From positions 1,011,184-1,075,183 of the forward strand of contig NZ_BBRA01000001.1 in the NCBI RefSeq assembly GCF_000975035.1: DNA of 64,000 nt, in the 5' to 3' direction. Below the pieces are notes generated by a model. The model did not search any database. It had not been told where the DNA came from and saw nothing but the letters and a program-made list of their open reading frames with translations. This document shows, piece after piece, positions 58,627-64,000 of this stretch (positions within the stretch are counted from its first letter, which is position 1; each line of letters starts with the position of its first letter). The position numbers and the translations under genes are program-made. This stretch comes from Demequina flava. Lineage in GTDB: Bacteria > Actinomycetota > Actinomycetes > Actinomycetales > Demequinaceae.

Positions 58627-61600
58627 TTAGTCCTCCCGCACCCAGAGCGCCATGCCTGGCGCAGCGAAGAACAACTCATCGACCGCGGACCGCTGATCGC
58701 GCACCGACGGTTTGTCACCACGCCCACTCGCGGGCACGCGCGAAAGCGCAAGCCACGTGTCGGCCGCGCTCGAGGCGAGGCCGAGCTCGTGCGCGTCCTT
58801 CGCTATCGAGTCCAACGTAGAGACGTCGCCGGACACCGATGCGGCAGCGTGTTCTGCCAACAAGTCGAGGAGGCCGCCCCCGCCCACATGTTTCGCCGCT
58901 TCGAGGATCGTGGCGGCCTCCGCCACGTTCTCGCCCACACGCACGGCGCAGTGCGCGAGCGTCCCTGCGAAGAAGCTGTGCTGAGCAGCGAGCAACCATT
59001 GTGCGGCGTCGACGAGCGTCCGCGACGCCAAACCCGCCTCACCAGCGGCGTTTGCTTGCCACGCCTGTGCCCACGCACGCAGCATGACGACCTTTGGATC
59101 GCCCTGCGCAGCTTCAGGAACTGCGGCGAAGTGCTCGTGCGCCGCGTCGCTCCCCGATGTCGCCGACGCTGCCGCGCCCGCGAGCGCGCTGGCAGCGGGG
59201 AGGAGCCCTGCCACATCACGCCACTGGAGGTGTGCGCACGCTGCGGTCGCCAAACTGTATGCCTGGGTCACATCCCCAGCGACGAGCTCCGTAAACCCCA
59301 GCGCATACTCCCAGGCACCCAACGCATCGGCCCCACGCGCCTGTGCGTCAACAATATTTGCGTTCAGCCGGCGCCGAGTAGCCTCCATGTCGCCGGTGTT
59401 GGACAGGGCCATCACTTCGGTCAGTTCGATGAGGGACGCCCCGCCCGGCACCTGCTCGACGGTCGCCTCAGGGACTCGCCGTAGCCGTGCCAGCACGGAC
59501 TCGGCTTCCACAAGAGGGCCCGTGATCACTCCAGACATGCCCACCGTGATCAGACCCAGGACCGCTGAAGCCTCTGAGACCTCGTGCGGCGCTCCAACGG
59601 GGTCTCCGGACAGCCCCGCGACGGCCGTCCACCGCATCTGTTCGCGCCGCAACTGATCCGCGACCTCTGGGTCGTCGACGCGGGCCACCGCGTCGGCGAG
59701 GGCAGCCAGCGCTCCGTGTGCGTCGTGGCGACCCATTCCACGGTGGCGCGCACAGGCGACAGCCACGGAGGCGCGTTCCGCGTCACTTCTCACCCGTTCC
59801 GCAGCGTGGACGAGGTGCGCATCGGCGTCCCCCGCCATCCCCAAAGAGGAGGCGGCAAGCCCCGCGACCCGATAAGCGTCGGCGAGATCCGGAGCCTGTG
59901 CAATGACCGACTCCGCTGCGCGCAGCGCAAGTCGTTCGTCCGACGTCCCGAGCGCGTGCTCGGCAACCTCGAGCGTTGCGTGCGCATCGATCACGGTGTC
60001 GAGGTCAAGCGCCAAAATGTGGGCGCGTCGTCGCGCCACGGGCCGCTGCGCAGTCGCTTCGCCAAGCAGCACCTCGAGCACCTCGCCCATCAACTCGCGC
60101 CACAATGCCTCCGAAAGCTGAGAGCGGAGAACCTCTGCGTCGAGGGGATGCGACAGACGCAGCCAGCCGAGAGTCGAGGACTCAGCGATGCCGGCGCGGA
60201 CCAATTCGCGCCTCACGTCTTGCCCGAGCGCGGCATCTGGGAATTCCCCTGCGATCGCCAACTTCGCCGCGCCTTCGCGGGCAGTCGCAGTCAGGCTGCG
60301 GCACCGCTCACCGACAAGTTGCGTCAATCGAGCACTGGACGCAGGTTCCCCCTGCAACTCCCAGACCGTGCCGTTGTCCACGAGCCTTCCCTCGTCGAGC
60401 GATGCCTTAACGACTTCACGCAAGTGCAACGGATTACCCTGAGCGGCACGGAGCATCGCGGCTCTGGCCGCGGGGCTGACAGGACCGTTCACGATCCGGG
60501 CAGTCAGTTCATCGGCTTCCTCGTTCGTGAGAGGCTCGACACCGATGCTTGTCACATCGCCGCTGTCATAGAGCGCCGTAATCTCCTGAGGAGCCTCAGT
60601 CAGGGTTCTCGAGGTAAGGATCGCGGGAATCCTCGTCGTGCGAATCAGCTGTGTGACCACGAAAAGTGAGGCGTCATCAAGGAACTCGACGTTGTCCACG
60701 AGCAACACCATCCTCGACCGTTGACGCGAAAAATGAGTGATGAGTGCCGCGGCGGATGTCCACTCATGGGGCATTCCATCGCCCGCGCCCGCGAATATCC
60801 CCAGTGGAACTTCCTGACTCAAGGCACTCGCCCTGAGCACGGGGGCCGAGAACCGGCGGCCTTGGAGCTGTGCGCTGATGGTGCGCAACAGGTGGGTTTT
60901 GCCTATGCCCGCTGGGCCAGTAAGCAATACTGTTCGGTCTTCGCGGAGCGCACCACCAAGCAGGTCGGGCCGATTGGACGTGAGCGAGCCCGAGGGCCCG
61001 GCAACGTCCTGGGGCGCATGTCGTGCGCCCGTGCCGCTCGTGGTCTGCCCCACAGCGCGTCGGAGCAGCGCCCGGGGCGGCTCCTCGCGCAAGATCCCGA
61101 CGTGGAGCGAACCGAGATCACTGCCGGGCTCCGCACCGAACGCCTCCGCTAGCACCTCGCGCGCACGTGCATAGACATCGAGCGCCTCGTTCGCACGGCC
61201 GTCGCTGTACAGGGCCGACATGAGCTGACCCCAGTGCCGCTCGTTAAACGGTGACTCGTCGACGAGCGCATGAAGCTCGGGCAAAACCTCAGGGCCCCTG
61301 CCAAGAGCTAGGTCCGCGTCGATCCGCTCCGCGCGCGTTGCGATCCGGAGCCGCTCCAAGCGCACTCCGGCCGAGCGCACCTCTCCGACCTCGGGCACTC
61401 CCAAAAACGCAGGCCCTCTCCAAAGGTCGAGTGCCGCATGGAGGCGTTCGGCCCCCTCCGCCACATACCCGGAGTCAAGAAGCCGAATCCCATCCTCACG
61501 CAACACCTCGAATTGATCGGCGTCCGTGTGAACCTCCGCAGGGTCCAGCCTGTACCCACCGTCCGCAAACTCGATGTCCGCGGAGATGGCCGTTCGCAGG

Positions 61601-61806
61601 CGCGAAACCCTTGCTTGGAGAGCATGTACGGGATCTCGCGGGAAGTCCTCACCCCATAGGTCTTCGGCCAAGGACGCTGGCGAGACGGGATGCCCTCGCG
61701 CCACAACGAGCCGCGCCAGGAGTCCTTTTTGGAGGGCTCCGCCGAGAGCGCAGGAGCGACCGCCTTTGCTGGCGCTCACTGTGCCTAGCACGAGAACGTC
61801 CAGCAT
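58627..61806 (-). CDS. SARP-type regulator with ATPase domain
   Basis: 1059 residues. Residues 1-93 are an OmpR-like winged helix (FLGTVSASKGG-like start LDVLVLGTVSASKGG, and HALQARVSRLRTAI). Residues 97-240 are the BTAD domain (DADQFEVL, AALDLWRGPAF, NERHWGQLMSALYSDGRANEALDVYARARE in parts). Residues 280-560 are an AAA-type ATPase with Walker A TGPAGIGKTH (about 296-305) and Walker B MVLLVDNVEFLDD. The rest (about 570-1059) is helical TPR-like repeats. There is no C-terminal LuxR helix. Such large SARP proteins activate secondary metabolism or stress genes; the sites are 11-bp direct repeats. The ATG follows AAGGGGATCAGGA. Its targets are not known; the lipoprotein pair nearby is a candidate. 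Confidence 0.88.
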   Translation of the reverse strand: MLDVLVLGTVSASKGGRSCALGGALQKGLLARLVVARGHPVSPASLAEDLWGEDFPRDPVHALQARVSRLRTAISADIEFADGGYRLDPAEVHTDADQFEVLREDGIRLLDSGYVAEGAERLHAALDLWRGPAFLGVPEVGEVRSAGVRLERLRIATRAERIDADLALGRGPEVLPELHALVDESPFNERHWGQLMSALYSDGRANEALDVYARAREVLAEAFGAEPGSDLGSLHVGILREEPPRALLRRAVGQTTSGTGARHAPQDVAGPSGSLTSNRPDLLGGALREDRTVLLTGPAGIGKTHLLRTISAQLQGRRFSAPVLRASALSQEVPLGIFAGAGDGMPHEWTSAAALITHFSRQRSRMVLLVDNVEFLDDASLFVVTQLIRTTRIPAILTSRTLTEAPQEITALYDSGDVTSIGVEPLTNEEADELTARIVNGPVSPAARAAMLRAAQGNPLHLREVVKASLDEGRLVDNGTVWELQGEPASSARLTQLVGERCRSLTATAREGAAKLAIAGEFPDAALGQDVRRELVRAGIAESSTLGWLRLSHPLDAEVLRSQLSEALWRELMGEVLEVLLGEATAQRPVARRRAHILALDLDTVIDAHATLEVAEHALGTSDERLALRAAESVIAQAPDLADAYRVAGLAASSLGMAGDADAHLVHAAERVRSDAERASVAVACARHRGMGRHDAHGALAALADAVARVDDPEVADQLRREQMRWTAVAGLSGDPVGAPHEVSEASAVLGLITVGMSGVITGPLVEAESVLARLRRVPEATVEQVPGGASLIELTEVMALSNTGDMEATRRRLNANIVDAQARGADALGAWEYALGFTELVAGDVTQAYSLATAACAHLQWRDVAGLLPAASALAGAAASATSGSDAAHEHFAAVPEAAQGDPKVVMLRAWAQAWQANAAGEAGLASRTLVDAAQWLLAAQHSFFAGTLAHCAVRVGENVAEAATILEAAKHVGGGGLLDLLAEHAAASVSGDVSTLDSIAKDAHELGLASSAADTWLALSRVPASGRGDKPSVRDQRSAVDELFFAAPGMALWVRED

Positions 61807-62116
61807 TCCTGATCCCCTTCAACTCAGTAAAAATCGACCCTATCAGGGACGAAGAAAGTGGCGCGATCGGACCCCAGACAGGCGAGTTTGAGCCTTCCCC
61901 CGGGTAGATTCGCCTTGACGGATCGGCCGCGAACCCATGAGCGCGCTCCAGGCTCCCGCTGAGGCACGACGCGCGCAACGGCACGGGCTGGCCGCCCGTC
62001 ACGTCGGGCGTGATGCAGCCGTCGGGACTAGAGCGGCGCGTCCGTGGGCGACGTCGCCGCATGAAAGATCGCGCCGTGTCCAGCGCCAGCTCGCTAGGCC
62101 AGCGAGCACCGGTCTC
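61807..62116. other. 310-bp gene-free stretch
   Basis: Between the SARP start and the stop of the lipoprotein at 62117. It should hold the SARP promoter at its left end (the T/A-rich part near 61825-61850). Open frames here have no ribosome site and odd composition. I see no repeat, hairpin with T tract or RNA gene. Confidence 0.5.
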
Positions 62117-62797
62117 TCACTGCCTGTCGAACTCGGACACGCTCCCCTCGGCAGTAATTTCCAAGACATCGCTCTCGCATACAAACGTTCCAGAGGCCCC
62201 GGACGGCTCGCCAGGAACCTCAATGGTTCCTGCGGGGCTCTCCATCGTGGCGACTGACCCCACCGTGTCCTCGGTCCACTCGACGGTTCCTTCATCTGCA
62301 GCCTGGTAGCGACCGGTATCAGTGCCCTCGCGCACAAGCTCGATGGTCATGCCGTCCTGTTCCAATGTCATGGTCCACGTTTCATAGGTGACGCCGTAGT
62401 GCCCCTCGGGGCCAAACGTGACCAAAACACTGCCGGTCGGATCCGAGACCGAGCCGTCCGCGCCCGTTCCGGCAGCAGCATCCTCGAACAGCGCGCCGAG
62501 TTTCTCGTTGTCGGCTAGCCAGGTTCCCACGAGGCAATTCGTTGGCGACGCCGCCTGGACGGGTTCACCGTCACCATCGTCGGGGCCAGCCAACTCCTCA
62601 TCATCGTCGGGCGGGGCTTCGTCGGCGGAGGCAGTCGCGGCTGACGTGGGAGATTCCGGCGAGGACGATCCCCCGCCGCCAGATCCGTAGCCCTGAGCCT
62701 CAAGGTCGTCGTCACAGGCCGTCACAGCCACGGCACTTATAGAGGCGAGCACGCCCGCTGTAAGTCCTGAGATGAGGCGTCTACGCGTCGTCGGCAT
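62117..62797 (-). CDS. Lipoprotein of unknown function
   Basis: 226 residues. An Arg-rich start (MPTTRRRLISG), a hydrophobic stretch and lipobox AVTACDD (Cys about 28). A Gly/Ser/Pro and acidic linker (33-85) precedes a folded domain (88-226) with CLVGTWLADNEKL, YGVTYETWTMTLEQDGMTI and a final FVCESDVLEITAEG; two Cys may bond. The plan, a WLAD-type start followed by beta strands, resembles lipocalin-like barrels, but this is not certain. The ATG has GAGGA eight bases before it. It is the second gene of a pair, 31 bp after the membrane-anchored protein. Confidence 0.7.
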   Translation of the reverse strand: MPTTRRRLISGLTAGVLASISAVAVTACDDDLEAQGYGSGGGGSSSPESPTSAATASADEAPPDDDEELAGPDDGDGEPVQAASPTNCLVGTWLADNEKLGALFEDAAAGTGADGSVSDPTGSVLVTFGPEGHYGVTYETWTMTLEQDGMTIELVREGTDTGRYQAADEGTVEWTEDTVGSVATMESPAGTIEVPGEPSGASGTFVCESDVLEITAEGSVSEFDRQ

Positions 62798-62828
62798 CCA
62801 GTTCCTCGCTTCCTACGATTCGGGATTG

Positions 62829-63557
62829 TTAAGGTGTCGCGGCAGCCGACGGCAAATCGGCAGGTAACTCAAACAAGCTGTCGTCCACCGGAGCGTCACG
62901 CTGGCATGTCCCCTCAGCAAACAAGGCTTCGTCATCAAAATCGGCTGGCTCGAAACCGGGGTAGCGAGCAGGCGCGGCCTCTTCATAGGCGTCGGTGTCG
63001 AACTCCATTGCCTCTGTCATGCCGGCGACCCACACCAGCGTGCGATCGGGGCCACGGATAACATGGGCCAGGCCTCCCTGGGCCTGTTGCTCAATTCGAA
63101 ACACATCTTTCGATCTCAACGTCGTGGTCGCGTCGTACGCCTTATGGGTGTACGTGCATACAACGGCATCCCCGTCCGCGAAGGCCGCCTCCATGGGCGA
63201 CAGTGCGGGCTCGTCATCATCCATCGCCAGCGCCGGTGTCCCGGAGTCTTGATCCGGCACCGGGGCCTGCGTCGTCTTGATGGGGGTCTTACTAGGCTCC
63301 GTTGGTGCCACGATCGCTTCCGATGAAGGCTCCGCAGTTTCCATAGGCGTCGCAGCTTCTGCCGTAGGACTCGCGGCCGCTGCGCCGTCACCGCCGAATC
63401 CGTCTGTCGCGACATAGACAACGGTAGCCGCCGCACCCACGAGCAAGACGATGCCAACGGTCAGTGACGTGGCGGCGAGGCCTCGGTCTGAGCCCACCAG
63501 CTCGCGACGCGCGCGGGCGCACGCCACAAGATGACTGAAGAAAGGCAAGTGCAACAT
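62829..63557 (-). CDS. Membrane-anchored extracellular protein of unknown function
   Basis: 242 residues: a cytosolic start, one membrane segment (about 28-47), a Thr/Pro/Ala-rich stalk (50-105) and an extracellular domain (about 108-242) with VVCTYTHKAYDATTTLRSKDVFRIE, VIRGPDRTLVWVAG and a final GTCQRD; two Cys may bond. I do not recognise a family. The ATG at 63557 is chosen because GGAGGGG lies four bases before it, although frames starting at 63584 or 63596 are open too. The start codon is part of GGGCCGATGTT, a variant of the dispersed motif. It probably forms an operon with the lipoprotein gene. Confidence 0.65.
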   Translation of the reverse strand: MLHLPFFSHLVACARARRELVGSDRGLAATSLTVGIVLLVGAAATVVYVATDGFGGDGAAAASPTAEAATPMETAEPSSEAIVAPTEPSKTPIKTTQAPVPDQDSGTPALAMDDDEPALSPMEAAFADGDAVVCTYTHKAYDATTTLRSKDVFRIEQQAQGGLAHVIRGPDRTLVWVAGMTEAMEFDTDAYEEAAPARYPGFEPADFDDEALFAEGTCQRDAPVDDSLFELPADLPSAAATP

Positions 63558-63782
63558 CGGCCCCTCCGTCCATTGATGACTCATACGATTTCTCATTGTT
63601 CCCAGCGCCCCTCACATTCGGCTCACACGCGCGCTCGCCAGGTGGCGATGGTCGAGAAGAGCTACCGGCGCCGGCGTGCTGACGGTGCGCAGTCGCATTT
63701 GAGCGGGCAGGAGGCGCGATACCCGATGCCGGCGGGCACCAAGAAGGCCGCCACCACTGTTCGTGGTGACGGCCCTTGGAGT

Positions 63783-63810
63783 GCGGACCGGGCTGATGGG
63801 AGCGGTCCGC
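63783..63810 (-). terminator. Hairpin after the beta-propeller gene
   Basis: GCGGACCG (63783-63790) pairs perfectly with CGGTCCGC (63803-63810) around a 12-base loop, 25 bp after the stop at 63835 on the minus strand. No long T tract. A likely terminator or RNA end. Confidence 0.55.
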
Positions 63811-63834
63811 TTCCCGCGGTGACGGGAGAAGGAA

Positions 63835-64000
63835 CTAGCCCGTGACGCCGGTGACCTCATTGAGTGCGAAGCCAACCTCGGCGGACTTCCAGATCTCTCC
63901 GGTCACGTAGTCCACGGCGTGCACGGTCTGCGTGGCGGGGTCGCTCACGTAGGCCATGCCGTCGAGGACCGTGACGGAGGGGTGGGCGGTCTGCCACTCT
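63835..64000 (-). CDS. Beta-propeller protein, C-terminal fragment (possibly AztD-like)
   Basis: The last 55 codons of a gene that starts beyond the right edge. The peptide EWQTAHPSVTVLDGMAYVSD, followed by TVHAVDYVTGEIWKSAEV and a terminal ALNEVTGVTG, has the repeat rhythm of a YncE-like propeller blade and resembles the end of AztD zinc chaperones of actinobacterial zinc-uptake clusters. The rest, including any signal peptide or His motifs, cannot be seen, so AztD is only a suggestion. The stop TAG is at 63835-63837 and a hairpin follows. Confidence 0.6.
   Translation of the reverse strand, partial: EWQTAHPSVTVLDGMAYVSDPATQTVHAVDYVTGEIWKSAEVGFALNEVTGVTG

Noticed and set aside
63726-63845. 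39-codon plus-strand frame with AGGAGG eleven bases before an ATG
   Set aside because: A good ribosome site, but it runs over the hairpin and the end of the beta-propeller gene and has no recognisable content. Kept only as a possibility.
1-64000. CRISPR arrays, insertion sequences, prophage or integrase genes
   Set aside because: No regularly spaced repeats, transposase or phage structural motifs were seen; the holin-like gene belongs to a family common on chromosomes without phages.

Overview
The window comes from a high-GC Gram-positive bacterium, most likely an actinomycete of the Micrococcales type. This is inferred from the strong GC bias at third codon positions, the many GTG starts and the actinobacterial families present: DUF6458, a SARP regulator with an ATPase, a CopD-CtaG fusion, an AlkZ-type winged-helix protein and a WXG-like/hydrolase pair. 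No species can be named from the sequence alone. Most of the window is chromosomal housekeeping or accessory sequence. There is no transposase, integrase, CRISPR array or rRNA. There is one tRNA, tRNA-Gly(CCC).

Layout. 1-5.7 kb: the start of an Ada/AlkA-type DNA repair gene at the left edge, a surface cluster (Cthe_2159-like lipoprotein, VTC-domain protein, DUF4956 membrane protein) and, divergent from it, an OmpR-type two-component system. 5.6-12.8 kb: a small membrane protein, a NYN/OST-HTH RNA-binding protein, an ABC-F ATPase, an ArsR-SRPBCC-DUF4287-cupin operon and a GH20 hexosaminidase. 12.8-19.4 kb: a CPA-type cation/proton antiporter, a DHA2 efflux pump, a DsbA/FrnE-like protein and a GMC oxidoreductase. 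19.4-24.7 kb: a self-regulated XRE/membrane-protein operon, DUF4386 and MDR reductase genes and an MFS exporter. 25-36 kb: aldose epimerase, tRNA-Gly, UDP-glucose pyrophosphorylase, a DUF4190 protein, a gene-free stretch with a cluster of DnaA boxes, CopD-CtaG, AlkZ and an E1alpha-E1beta-E2 2-oxoacid dehydrogenase operon behind two tandem palindromes.

36-47.6 kb is an accessory cell-surface glycan island. It carries a seven-gene operon for a nonulosonic acid (sialic-acid-like) polymer: ABC-2 permease, ABC ATPase, a GT52-like transferase, a CMP-nonulosonate synthetase fused to a HAD phosphatase, a short NeuB synthase, a DUF6716 transferase and an OafA-type acyltransferase. Convergent to it lie a GT2 and a polysialyltransferase-like gene, and beyond them a sulfotransferase-like gene. 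No NeuC epimerase is present. With the phosphatase fusion, this suggests a pathway through a 9-phosphate, possibly Kdn, as in the teichulosonic acids known from actinobacterial cell walls. 47.7-64 kb: hisC, a holin-like membrane protein, the WXG-like/hydrolase pair, purB, a MOSC protein, a CPBP protease, a large flippase-like protein with a degenerate kinase domain, a broken methyltransferase, two paralogous lipoproteins, a SARP regulator, two more envelope proteins and the end of a beta-propeller protein.

The most striking signal is not a gene. A non-coding-like motif, GGGCCGATGCT with a common extension to NGGGKC, occurs about every 3 kb. It is found in both orientations, in at least five reading frames and between genes. 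Fifteen exact 11-mers and twenty-two exact 10-mers were counted by eye. A second repeat family, a hairpin directly after stop codons, occurs three times. Both look like genome-wide functional elements and deserve a whole-genome count.
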